58,477 nucleotides of DNA from JACNIV01 sp965370415 (GTDB lineage: Bacteria; Cloacimonadota; Cloacimonadia; Cloacimonadales; TCS61): the NCBI GenBank assembly GCA_965370415.1, contig CBDUTJ010000015.1:1-58477 (forward strand), read 5' to 3'. The notes under the pieces are model-generated. The model was given only the letters and a program-made list of their open reading frames with translations. It had not been told where the DNA came from and did not search any database. The translations under genes and the position numbers were made by a program. Positions 18,701 to 27,102 of this stretch are shown piece after piece. The stretch's first letter is position 1. Every line of letters starts with the position of its first letter.

Positions 18701-19336
18701 ATGAATATTATCTTTGGGTACTTATTAATTTTTTCGGCATTTATTATTGCATTAATTTATTTAATACGTAAACTTCCGAAGCCAGGTTTAGCTATTACAG
18801 TTTGTTTTTTAATGGTTTTTACTGGAATTTTTATTATTATTCAGGAAAGGGCAACTGAGATAGTACTTGATAGAGTCGGTACAATTAAAATGGCAGCACA
18901 ACAATCAATAGAAGATAGTAAAGAAATTGCAATAAGGAAAGCGGAAATAGATACTGTTGCAAAAGATTTATTTAAACTCAAAGCAAAACTCGACAGTATT
19001 TTTACATCCGATCCTGAAGGGATTAAATTCAAAAAAGATTTAGGGATTGACAAACTCGAATCAGCAACCGATGGTGGTTTAATCAATGTTATAAACCACC
19101 CGCTTTCAACTTCCTCAACTACAGAAGGTGGAACATTTTCAGTTGGTGGTTCAAATATCCTGCAATATTCAGGAACAGGTGACGGTGCAGGTGGAATTAT
19201 AAATAAAAAGGTCGGATGTCTAAGTAATCTTGAGATTATAAATCCAGATAATGGTGTTATTATGACATCAACTAATGGTACAAAGTGGTTATTGCAAATG
19301 AAAAATTCTGGGCAATTAGATATCACAAAATTCTGA
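18701..19336 (+). CDS. Membrane protein of unknown function
   Basis: The product (about 211 residues) has two closely spaced membrane segments at the N-terminus (about residues 2-20 and 27-47), then a helical, probably coiled-coil stretch (about 60-105) and a Gly/Ser/Thr-rich C-terminal part. No family was recognised. ATG codons at 18698 and 18701 are both possible; AGGAGG at 18689 is better spaced for 18701. It sits between leader elements C and D. Confidence 0.65.
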   Translation: MNIIFGYLLIFSAFIIALIYLIRKLPKPGLAITVCFLMVFTGIFIIIQERATEIVLDRVGTIKMAAQQSIEDSKEIAIRKAEIDTVAKDLFKLKAKLDSIFTSDPEGIKFKKDLGIDKLESATDGGLINVINHPLSTSSTTEGGTFSVGGSNILQYSGTGDGAGGIINKKVGCLSNLEIINPDNGVIMTSTNGTKWLLQMKNSGQLDITKF

Positions 19337-19341
19337 TTTCA

Positions 19342-19411
19342 GCAGGTTCAATCTTGCAGTTGCCAAATTGAACCGTAACATTTCGAGACGCATCAAGATG
19401 ATACGTCTTGC
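19342..19411 (+). repeat. Leader element copy D (70 nt)
   Basis: It starts GCAGGTTCA and ends GTCTTGC. Hairpin 1 has a perfect 8-bp base, GGTTCAAT with ATTGAACC. The linker is GTAACATTTC. Hairpin 2, AGACGCATCA with TGATACGTCT, differs from copy B by a compensated pair: G-C in B is A-T here. It ends 21 nt before the ATG of the PrsW-like gene. Confidence 0.82.
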
Positions 19412-19432
19412 AAAGAGTAAAAGGGGTAACAA

Positions 19433-20122
19433 ATGCATTACATTTTATTAGGTTTTGCTCCCGGACTTTACTGGTTGTGGTATTTTTACCAGCGAGATAA
19501 ACTGGAACCCGAACCCAAGAAACTGGTCTTAATTTCTTATTTCCTGGGAATACTTGCAGCAGGCCTTGTGATCTTTATCCACATGCCTTTCAAATGGAAT
19601 TATTTTATAAGTGCCGTGGTAGCAGCTCCCATACTGGAAGAGCTCGCCAAATTCCTGATGGTATGGGCTTATTTATATCGAAATAAGAATTTCAGCGAAC
19701 CGATGGACGGCATTGTGTATGCAGCAGCAGTTGCCCTGGGCTTTGCTTCTATAGAGAATGGACTGTATCTCTTCAGGATAAACCAGCAGGCTAAATTTAT
19801 GCTTTCCAATGCCATACTGGTCCGAGCTTTGCTTTCCGTACCCGCCCATGCTCTTTTCTCCGGAATCTGGGGATATGCGCTGGGAAGATACAAATTTGAT
19901 AAAAAGAAAAACCGTTTTATTGTTTTGTATGGACTTCTGCTGGCAATGCTTCTTCACGCTGCATTTAATTACGTGTGTCTCATACCGGTATATTCTTCTT
20001 TCGGATTGCTCATCCTTACTGCTGCTATGTGGATGCTAATAAATAAAAAGATCCTGAAAGCAGAAAAAGATTCACCTTACAAAAGGAAATTCCTGTTTTT
20101 TAATTGGAAAAAGAAGTCATAA
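19433..20122 (+). CDS. PrsW-family intramembrane protease
   Basis: The 229-residue product is almost all membrane helices and carries the family motifs: APILEELAKF (E69, E70, K73), GFASIENGLYL, and a late H-A-rich helix with LLHAAFNY. PrsW proteins are glutamic-type intramembrane proteases related to the CAAX protease (CPBP) superfamily; some cleave anti-sigma factors. The substrate here is unknown. The AAGGGGT ribosome binding site follows leader element D. Confidence 0.88.
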   Translation: MHYILLGFAPGLYWLWYFYQRDKLEPEPKKLVLISYFLGILAAGLVIFIHMPFKWNYFISAVVAAPILEELAKFLMVWAYLYRNKNFSEPMDGIVYAAAVALGFASIENGLYLFRINQQAKFMLSNAILVRALLSVPAHALFSGIWGYALGRYKFDKKKNRFIVLYGLLLAMLLHAAFNYVCLIPVYSSFGLLILTAAMWMLINKKILKAEKDSPYKRKFLFFNWKKKS

Positions 20123-20137
20123 TAAAGAGGAGAATTT

Positions 20138-20632
20138 ATGAAAAAGAGTGAAAAAGGTAAATTGATCGCAGGTCTTATTTTAGTACTTTTAGGGCTTTCA
20201 TTATCGGGAATAAATATTTTTACCGGTTTTGGTGAAAATCAATTTCTACTTCTTCTGGGTGGACTATTTATAGCCTGGTATTTTTATAAAAATGCTTATG
20301 GCTTACTCATTCCGGGCTGTATCCTGACTGGATTAGGGTTAGGATCATTTAGTTCTAATTTTTTCTGGGTTTTTCCTCATCACAGCACCCTGGGCATTGG
20401 AATTGGATTCATTGCAGTTTATGTTATCGATTTGCTGAATAACGGTAAAACGCATTGGTGGCCTCTCATCCCCGGTGGCATTATGACTGTATCATCTCTG
20501 GCACAAGGTCCTTTTGGTTTTCGAAATCTTTTCAAGATCGGTTGGCCAATAGTTATCATAATAATGGGATTATGGATCATTGCAAAATCAACCGGTATAG
20601 TTAAATCTAAGGAGGAAAAAGATGAGCAATAA
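20138..20632 (+). CDS. Small polytopic membrane protein
   Basis: The 164-residue product has about five or six hydrophobic segments with short Gly-rich connections, resembling the membrane part of LiaF/DUF5668-type proteins. A charged KSKEEKDEQ tail follows. Its end overlaps the next gene by 11 nt, so the two are likely coupled. Function unknown. Confidence 0.65.
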   Translation: MKKSEKGKLIAGLILVLLGLSLSGINIFTGFGENQFLLLLGGLFIAWYFYKNAYGLLIPGCILTGLGLGSFSSNFFWVFPHHSTLGIGIGFIAVYVIDLLNNGKTHWWPLIPGGIMTVSSLAQGPFGFRNLFKIGWPIVIIIMGLWIIAKSTGIVKSKEEKDEQ

Positions 20633-20996
20633 CGAAATTCAAAACTTCAAAGATAAAAAGAGAAAAGATGTTGATAGATTCGATAACATCGGCTGGGGAT
20701 TGTTTCTTATTGTGCTGGGAGCTATCTGGCTTTTTCCGGATAAACTAGTACCTGAGGGAACCTTTCTTTTTTGTGTTGGAATAATCCTGCTTGGAATGAA
20801 TCTCATCAAGTATATGAAAGGTTTCAAAACAAACGGCTTTACTATATTTCTGGGATTAATTGCTTTAATCGCCGGATTGTGTGCTTTCCTGGGAAAACCT
20901 GTTGGTATCTTCCCGCTTATACTCATCCTCTGGGGAATAAGCATACTCATAAAAATTATATTCAAGAAAAAACGAACTCCGGAAGAAAATGAATAA
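20622..20996 (+). CDS. Small polytopic membrane protein
   Basis: The 124-residue product has three or four membrane helices with a charged N-terminal stretch and resembles its upstream neighbour in layout, so the two may be paralogues or subunits. AAGGAGG lies before the ATG at 20622. It overlaps the DJ-1 gene by 8 nt. Function unknown. Confidence 0.62.
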   Translation: MSNNEIQNFKDKKRKDVDRFDNIGWGLFLIVLGAIWLFPDKLVPEGTFLFCVGIILLGMNLIKYMKGFKTNGFTIFLGLIALIAGLCAFLGKPVGIFPLILILWGISILIKIIFKKKRTPEENE

Positions 20997-21540
20997 GAAA
21001 GTTCTCGTTCCCATTGCAAACGGCACGGAAGAACTGGAAGCTGTTGGCATCATAGATACGTTGCGTAGAGCCGGAGCAAATGTTACTGTAGCGTCTGTTC
21101 AAGATTTGCAGATAACCGGATGCTGTGAAACAAAAATAATTGCCGACAAACTTATTTCTGCATGTATGAATGAAGATTATGATATGATAGTACTTCCGGG
21201 TGGTCTTCCCGGCGCTGAATATTTAAGGGATTCTGAGGAATTAACACAACTTCTTAAAAAGCAGGCAGAAAACGGAAAATATTATGCTGCTATTTGTGCT
21301 GCGCCCGTTGTAGTACTTCAGCATCATGGACTTTTAAAAGGTAAAAAAGCAACCGTTAACCCTGCACTTGCAGACAAATTGAAAAACAGGGAAGATGTGG
21401 AGCAAAGGGTAATTGTAGACGGCAATTGCATCACCAGCAGGGCTCGTGGAACAGTTCTGGAATTTTCTCTTCAATTGGTTGCAAATCTTTTTGGGAAAGA
21501 TAAAGCTGATGAACTGAAAAGATCAATGCTTTTTTCTTAA
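20989..21540 (+). CDS. DJ-1/PfpI family protein
   Basis: The 183-residue product matches the DJ-1/YajL group: VPIANGTEELEAVG with the conserved Glu near residue 15, DMIVLPGGLPGAEYL, and the reactive Cys103 in the nucleophile elbow AAICAAP. Family members act as glyoxalases, deglycases or redox chaperones; which one applies here is not decidable. It closes the operon that starts at 19433. Confidence 0.9.
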   Translation: MNKKVLVPIANGTEELEAVGIIDTLRRAGANVTVASVQDLQITGCCETKIIADKLISACMNEDYDMIVLPGGLPGAEYLRDSEELTQLLKKQAENGKYYAAICAAPVVVLQHHGLLKGKKATVNPALADKLKNREDVEQRVIVDGNCITSRARGTVLEFSLQLVANLFGKDKADELKRSMLFS

Positions 21541-21987
21541 AATCGGCATAATGTAAATTACGTTAAGAAATTGGTAATAAGCAAGCGTTAAGAAAAATCT
21601 TCTGTTTGAGTGATTTTCTACTCTCTCATATCAAAGCCCCCGCTTTGATATGCATTTCTTGTTAGAGGTTACCAAGCTGGGGATTGGTAACCAGAATTAA
21701 AAAATAACGAGTTAAGATTTTTTAGTGGTGTTTACCAATTTTAGTAATTTATATTCGCCGGGAGTTTTTCTTTGCTTCGTTTCTTTTGTCGACACAAAAG
21801 AAATGAAGATCAATGTTTACCAATCTCTGGCTTGAAAAGCTTATTATTCTTAAAGATAAAAAGAACACAATGATTTTGTAATTTTTCGAGAGATACCTGA
21901 AAAGCATAAATCTGTTGACAGCAAAACCTTAGAAAAAAATAGTGCTTTCCTGAATTTTAAGGTTATTATTTGTAGCAGGAGATAGAG
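21541..21987. other. 447-nt noncoding stretch with three strong hairpins
   Basis: No ORF here has a ribosome binding site. Three stems stand out: 21627-21652, 11 bp perfect with a CCCC loop; 21667-21692, 9 bp perfect (GGTTACCAA/TTGGTAACC); and 21775-21808, 15 bp with one G-T pair and a CGAC loop. The motif GTT(T)ACCAA recurs near 21669, 21731 and 21813. A weak promoter for rpmE may lie at TTGACA (21916-21921). Confidence 0.6.
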
Positions 21988-22200
21988 ATGAAAAAAGGAA
22001 TTCACCCAAAATATGAAAAGGTTAAGGTTACTTGTGTTTGCGGGAACACCTTTGAAACAAGATCTACAAGTCCCGGAATCAATAAGGTTGAAATTTGCTC
22101 TAATTGTCATCCTTTTTACACAGGGAAACAAAGAACTATTTCCAAACAGGGTCGTGTAGAAAAATTCAATTTAAGATACAGTCTTAACAAAGAAAAATAG
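21988..22200 (+). CDS. rpmE: 50S ribosomal protein L31 (zinc type)
   Basis: The 70-residue product starts MKKGIHPKY and has the zinc ligands Cys16, Cys18, Cys37 and Cys40, followed by CHPFYTGKQ, all typical of the zinc-binding form of L31. AGGAGAT precedes the ATG. It is followed by a strong terminator and then yqhQ and prfA, a neighbourhood also common in Firmicutes. Confidence 0.97.
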   Translation: MKKGIHPKYEKVKVTCVCGNTFETRSTSPGINKVEICSNCHPFYTGKQRTISKQGRVEKFNLRYSLNKEK

Positions 22201-22217
22201 AAATTCAAACATATTCA

Positions 22218-22260
22218 GCACCACAACTACTCTCATATTTGTTGTGGTGCGTTTTTTTTT
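22218..22260 (+). terminator. Strong intrinsic terminator after rpmE
   Basis: A perfect 10-bp stem (GCACCACAAC, 22218-22227, with GTTGTGGTGC, 22241-22250) is followed by G and nine T. It ends only 10 nt before the start codon of the next gene, so any transcript reaching yqhQ-prfA from rpmE must read through it. Confidence 0.93.
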
Positions 22261-22270
22261 GGAACAATTA

Positions 22271-23245
22271 ATGAAAGAAACAAAAAAGCAAATTCAAGTT
22301 GGTGGTCAAGCGGTTATCGAAGGTGTGCTGATGCGTGGACCGAAATACCTGGCAACTGCCATCCGTCGTAAAGATAACTCCATTGAACTAAAGAAAGAAA
22401 AATTCATCAGCAGAACACAGAGCAAGGGCTTTTATAGCTTACCTATAATTCGCGGTTTCGTATCTCTCATCGAAATGATGATCATAGGCATTAAAACTTT
22501 GAATTTTTCTGCATCCCGTGCCGAACTGGATTGGGAAAAAGAAGAAAAAAAATCTAATAAAAAGAAGAAAAAAAAGTCGGAATCACACCAGAAAATAGAA
22601 GAGATCCTGGGTTATATTTTTGCTTTTGGACTGGCATTTCTTCTCTTTGCTTATCTTCCTTACCAGATTGCAGAATGGATGAAGCTGGGAAAAGAAAATG
22701 TATATTTCAATCTTTTTGCTGGTTCTATTCGCATCATTTTCTTTGTTTTATACGTATGGATTATAAGCAAGCTTAAAGATGTTCATAGACTTTTCGAATA
22801 CCATGGAGCAGAGCATAAATCGGTATTTGCCTACGAGAATGGCAGCGATCTCTCCCCGCAAAGCATACAGCAATTTAAAACACTGCATCCTCGCTGTGGA
22901 ACCAGCTTTATATTTTTTGTGCTGTTTATTGCTATCCTCATTTTCTCGATCGTAGATACGATCTTTGCCTATTTCTTTGGAGTTCCATCTATCCTGTTAC
23001 GGCTTGGCTATCATTTCCTGATGCTTCCGTTTATCTCTGGTGTTTCCTATGAAGTATTGAAGTTATCCGGGAAAAATATACACCATCCGCTTGTTAAACT
23101 AATGACCGCTCCCGGTCTTGCCTTGCAAAGGATCACCACACAGCAGCCCGACGACGAGCAGATCGAAGTGGCAATAGTAGCTATGAAATGCGCTCTGGAG
23201 ATGGATATTTCAGATTATCAAAACATTAAATTCATCGAGGATTAA
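22271..23245 (+). CDS. YqhQ-like DUF1385 membrane protein
   Basis: The 324-residue product opens with IQVGGQAVIEGVLMRGP, the DUF1385 signature, and continues with several membrane segments and the EYHGAEHKSVFAYE and HPRCGTSFIFFV blocks. Its function is unknown. The start at 22271 is favoured by GGAA six bases upstream and by the family N-terminus; a longer frame from 22244 would run through the terminator. prfA follows after 2 nt. Confidence 0.9.
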   Translation: MKETKKQIQVGGQAVIEGVLMRGPKYLATAIRRKDNSIELKKEKFISRTQSKGFYSLPIIRGFVSLIEMMIIGIKTLNFSASRAELDWEKEEKKSNKKKKKKSESHQKIEEILGYIFAFGLAFLLFAYLPYQIAEWMKLGKENVYFNLFAGSIRIIFFVLYVWIISKLKDVHRLFEYHGAEHKSVFAYENGSDLSPQSIQQFKTLHPRCGTSFIFFVLFIAILIFSIVDTIFAYFFGVPSILLRLGYHFLMLPFISGVSYEVLKLSGKNIHHPLVKLMTAPGLALQRITTQQPDDEQIEVAIVAMKCALEMDISDYQNIKFIED

Positions 23246-23247
23246 TA

Positions 23248-24315
23248 ATGATCTCAAAAGATAAGATCCAATCACTTCAAACAGAATACGAAGAACTGAA
23301 AAAAGAGATCTATGATCCTGCCAAAATGACTGACAAGCGCTATTATAGCAAGATATCCAAACGCTTCAAAGAACTTGAAAACATCCTGCAATGTTACAAC
23401 TTGATAATTGAACTTGAGCAAACAGTAACAGAAAATAATGAATTAATAGAAACGGAAGAAGATGAAGAACTAAAAAATCTGGCAATGGAAGAAAACACCG
23501 AAATACAATTAGAGATCGAACAGAAAAAAGAAGAGTTGGAAGATTTACTATCTCCCATAGATCCTAACGATGAAAAAGATGTTATAGTTGAGATAAGGGC
23601 AGGAACCGGCGGAGAAGAAGCTGCACTTTTTGTGGCAGACCTCTATCGGATGTATTCTTACTTTGCAGAAAAAAGAGGCTGGAAACTTTCTGCACTTTCA
23701 TCAAACCAAACTGGAGTTGGTGGATTTAAAGAAATCATCTTTTCTCTTTCCGGTGATCATGTTTACGGCACCATGCGTTTTGAGAGTGGTGTCCATCGTG
23801 TGCAGCGGGTCCCCGTAACCGAATCTCAGGGTCGTGTTCATACATCGGCAATATCAGTTGCAGTTCTGCCCGAAGCAGATGAAGTGGAGATCGAGATCGA
23901 CCCCAATGACCTGAAAATAGATGTTTACAGGTCTTCCGGGCATGGCGGGCAAAGTGTGAATACTACCGATTCTGCCGTGCGTATTACCCATTTTCCCACA
24001 GGATTAGTTGTAACCTGCCAGGATGAAAAATCACAGTTAAAAAATAAAAATAAAGCGATGAAGGTTTTACGCTCACGATTACTCGATATGGAAATTGCCA
24101 AACATGAAGCTGAAATATCGGCTTCACGTAAATCACAGGTAGGAACTGGTGACCGCAGCGCTAAGATAAGAACCTATAATTTTCCGCAGTCCCGGGTGAC
24201 CGATCACAGAATAAATTTGACATCTTATAAACTGAACAGCATATTGCTCGGCGAACTCGATGAGTTCATAGATGCCTTGAAAGTGGCATATAAAAATGAG
24301 ATTGTAAATAATTAA
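23248..24315 (+). CDS. prfA: Peptide chain release factor 1
   Basis: The 355-residue product has the catalytic GGQ at residues 233-235 and the stop-codon recognition tripeptide P189-V-T191 in VPVTESQGR, which marks it as RF1 (UAA/UAG) rather than RF2. The Gln of GGQ is normally methylated by PrmC, whose gene is usually adjacent but is not seen here. Confidence 0.97.
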   Translation: MISKDKIQSLQTEYEELKKEIYDPAKMTDKRYYSKISKRFKELENILQCYNLIIELEQTVTENNELIETEEDEELKNLAMEENTEIQLEIEQKKEELEDLLSPIDPNDEKDVIVEIRAGTGGEEAALFVADLYRMYSYFAEKRGWKLSALSSNQTGVGGFKEIIFSLSGDHVYGTMRFESGVHRVQRVPVTESQGRVHTSAISVAVLPEADEVEIEIDPNDLKIDVYRSSGHGGQSVNTTDSAVRITHFPTGLVVTCQDEKSQLKNKNKAMKVLRSRLLDMEIAKHEAEISASRKSQVGTGDRSAKIRTYNFPQSRVTDHRINLTSYKLNSILLGELDEFIDALKVAYKNEIVNN

Positions 24316-24316
24316 A

Positions 24317-25576
24317 ATGTGGATTATTTCTCTTTTAATAGTTTTTATATTTTTTATTCTATCTGCCTTTTTCTCCGGGATGGAAACAGGGCTTATCTCT
24401 ATCGACCGGTTAAAAATGGAACAGGAAGCCAAGAAAAATAAAAAGAAAAAACAGATATTGCATATACTGGAAAACCCGGATAAACTTTTCGGCACCACTT
24501 TGTTCGGAACAAATATCTCCCTTGTCATAGTTACCTCACTTTCTATTCTCCTGATAAACATCTTCAAACAGAAAAACATTTTTCATATTTCTGAAATTGC
24601 TGCTACATTGATCATTGCAGGTTTAATCCTTATTTTTGCTGAGATCATTCCCAAAGCATTGTGCCGGGAAAATCCCAATAAACTCGTTACCCGTGGATTT
24701 TCACTTCTCAGGTTTTTCAGCCTTATTCTTCTACCTTTTGTTAAATTTGTATCACTATTGAATTCTCTTTTGGCCAGAATGTTCAAGTTATCAGAAAAGA
24801 ACGGTTTCCATATTCTTACTCGCGAAGATCTTTCTTACATGCTGGCAGAGACAAAGGATGACGGCATTCTGCATGAAGATCAGCGGGAAATGCTGGAAGA
24901 AGCCCTTGAATTCACAGAACTGGATGCAGAAAATGTTATGATCCACCGTACTGAGATCGTTGCATTTGAAAAAAATACTTCCATAGAAGAAGTAATATCC
25001 ATTGCCAAAGAAAAAGGCTTTACCAGGTTCCCTGTTTATGATGAAGATCTCGATCATATTATTGGTATCCTCATTATTTATGATCTGATAAAGAAAAATA
25101 ATTTAGATAAATTGAAAGCTTCTGATTTTGTAAGAGAAGCTTTTTTTGCACCTGAAACGATGGATGTGGATAATCTGCTGGCTGAGATGCAGGCAAACAA
25201 AAACAGTTTGGCCATTATCGTTGATTCTTATGGTGGAACCGCCGGACTTGTAACTATCGAAGATATCCTGGAAGAGATCGTGGGAGAAATCGAAGATGAA
25301 TATGATACTACTCCCAAGGAAGTGGAGAAAGTAGGAGAAAACCATTATCTAGTGCAGGGGTTCGTTGAGATCGATTTTCTGAATGACGAATTTGAGATGA
25401 ACCTGCCGGAAGGAGATTATGAAACCATTGCTGGTCTTATCATCGAGAAGTTGGAAAAAATTCCCCGTCAGAACGCCAAGCTTTTTGTAAATAATTGGAA
25501 CATAACTATCCTGCAGGTTTCCAACGTTAAAATACTGAAACTGGAAATGAAATATATTAGCGATAAAAAAACATGA
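24317..25576 (+). CDS. CNNM/CorC-type membrane protein (HlyC family)
   Basis: The 419-residue product has an N-terminal DUF21 membrane domain with four hydrophobic segments (to about residue 165), a CBS pair (about 200-320, including MIHRTEIVAF and GGTAGLVTIEDI) and a C-terminal CorC/HlyC domain. Such proteins are linked to magnesium or cobalt homeostasis; 'haemolysin' is a historical name. It follows prfA at once and overlaps guaD by an ATGA. Confidence 0.9.
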   Translation: MWIISLLIVFIFFILSAFFSGMETGLISIDRLKMEQEAKKNKKKKQILHILENPDKLFGTTLFGTNISLVIVTSLSILLINIFKQKNIFHISEIAATLIIAGLILIFAEIIPKALCRENPNKLVTRGFSLLRFFSLILLPFVKFVSLLNSLLARMFKLSEKNGFHILTREDLSYMLAETKDDGILHEDQREMLEEALEFTELDAENVMIHRTEIVAFEKNTSIEEVISIAKEKGFTRFPVYDEDLDHIIGILIIYDLIKKNNLDKLKASDFVREAFFAPETMDVDNLLAEMQANKNSLAIIVDSYGGTAGLVTIEDILEEIVGEIEDEYDTTPKEVEKVGENHYLVQGFVEIDFLNDEFEMNLPEGDYETIAGLIIEKLEKIPRQNAKLFVNNWNITILQVSNVKILKLEMKYISDKKT

Positions 25577-26784
25577 TAATAAAGACCAATATCCTGAATC
25601 CTGTTTCTCTCCAAAAAGCAGAATTCATACCTGATGTTTTTATTTCAATTTCCAGGGGTAAAATAAGCTCTATTTCCAAGGCAACTCTCAACCACGATTT
25701 TATTGATCATTCAGATCTGATCTGCATTCCCGGACTTATAGATACACATGTGCATCTATCGCAGTTTTATATTCGCGGCTCACATAGCCCGAACCTGCTG
25801 CACTGGCTGAATACTTACATCTTTGCCGAAGAATTCCGCTCGAAAGAACCGGACAATGCCAAGAAAGTTGCTCAGGATTTTTTCCATGATTCCATAAAAA
25901 AGGGAACCACTACTTCTGTTATTTATACAGCTCCTTTTAAACAGGCATGTGATATTGCATTTGAAATTGCGCAGGAATTGGGAGTACGTGCTGTCATCGG
26001 TAAAACCATGATGGACACTGGTTGCCCCGATTTCCTGAAAGAAGACACAAATATATCTTTTAAGGAAAGTGTGGAACTCTTTGAGAAATGGAATAAAAAG
26101 ACCGCTCTTCTGGAATATGTTTTCTCTCCTCGTTTTGCGCTTACCTGTTCCGCTGAATTAATGCAGCTTATCGGTGATTTTGCAAAAGAAAACGATGCTT
26201 TCATTCAAACCCATCTTTCCGAAAATCATGAAGAAATAAAGACCACTCTCCAGCTTTTCCCGGATTGTGAAACCTACACTGCAATTTATGAGAAACATAA
26301 TCTCCTGAGCCATAAAACCATCCTGGGTCATGTGCTTCACGTGGATGATAAAGAGATCGATGTCCTGCGTAAAACCAATAGTAAAGTTGCACACTGTCCC
26401 GATTCTAACTTCTTCCTAAAAAGCGGCATGTTCCCGCTGAAACGTTTGCAGGAAGCAGGTATAGACTTTGCCCTGGCTTCCGATGTAGCAGGCGGTACTT
26501 CGCTGAGCATGCTTAATGTAATGAAGATGTGCTGCTTTCGCCAGGACGATTACATTGTATCTCCGCAGGAAGCATTTTATTATGCTACTTTGGGCGGTGC
26601 AAAAGTGCTGGGAAAAGAGAATATTATCGGTTCAGTAGAGGAAGGCAAAGATGCCGATTTGGTATTCCTCAAAATCCCAGAGCAAAATAAATACAACTGC
26701 AGTGAACTGCTATCCAAACTAATTTATGTGAATGAAGAAGTTGAGATAATATCTACTATTGTGGCCGGCAGGAAGCTGTTTTAA
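25573..26784 (+). CDS. guaD: Guanine deaminase (amidohydrolase superfamily)
   Basis: The 403-residue product has the metal ligands of the superfamily: DTHVHLSQ (H59, H61), QTHLSENHEE, a GHVLH histidine and ASDVAGGTSLSML. The block LLHWLNTYIFAEE and the HCPDSNFFLKSG motif point to guanine deaminase, which makes xanthine and ammonia from guanine. A related chlorohydrolase or aminohydrolase is the alternative. It is coupled to the CorC gene by a 4-nt overlap. Confidence 0.82.
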   Translation: MIIKTNILNPVSLQKAEFIPDVFISISRGKISSISKATLNHDFIDHSDLICIPGLIDTHVHLSQFYIRGSHSPNLLHWLNTYIFAEEFRSKEPDNAKKVAQDFFHDSIKKGTTTSVIYTAPFKQACDIAFEIAQELGVRAVIGKTMMDTGCPDFLKEDTNISFKESVELFEKWNKKTALLEYVFSPRFALTCSAELMQLIGDFAKENDAFIQTHLSENHEEIKTTLQLFPDCETYTAIYEKHNLLSHKTILGHVLHVDDKEIDVLRKTNSKVAHCPDSNFFLKSGMFPLKRLQEAGIDFALASDVAGGTSLSMLNVMKMCCFRQDDYIVSPQEAFYYATLGGAKVLGKENIIGSVEEGKDADLVFLKIPEQNKYNCSELLSKLIYVNEEVEIISTIVAGRKLF

Positions 26785-27102
26785 CAGTTAGCATCTCATT
26801 ACGAACTTTCCAGTTCGTAATGCTGTAATACAGGCAACTTCTGTTGCCGGATATTGAGAAATAGAAACTTCTCTTAATCGCATTCACAAGCAGAAGCTTA
26901 GGAATGAGGAAAATTATTTTTTTAATTTGACACAAATCATACATTTCACATCTTCGGTGATGTCTACATTGCGATGGAACTTAAATGCGAAAGGAATGTA
27001 ATATCTTGTATGAGAATGTGGATAACAAATCCAAAGCTTTAAGGAAATGTTCATTTATGAAGTAGGAAGAAAGAGATTAAAATATATTTTTTTGGAGATA
27101 AA
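26785..27102. other. 318-nt gap with tandem hairpins
   Basis: No gene is seen. An 11-bp perfect hairpin with a TTCC loop (CATTACGAACT/AGTTCGTAATG, 26797-26822) is followed by GGCAAC-TTCT-GTTGCC (26833-26848). The second resembles the apex of the leader elements. The rest is AT-rich and ends with TTGGAGAT, the ribosome binding site of the next gene. Confidence 0.55.

Noticed and set aside
16039..19411. Integron attC sites
   Set aside because: The repeats are imperfect palindromes between small unknown genes, but they lack the R''/R' core pair (RYYYAAC ... GTTRRRY) at their ends, and no integrase is present.
16039..19411. CRISPR array
   Set aside because: Only four copies, with whole genes between them rather than short equal spacers, and no cas genes in the window.
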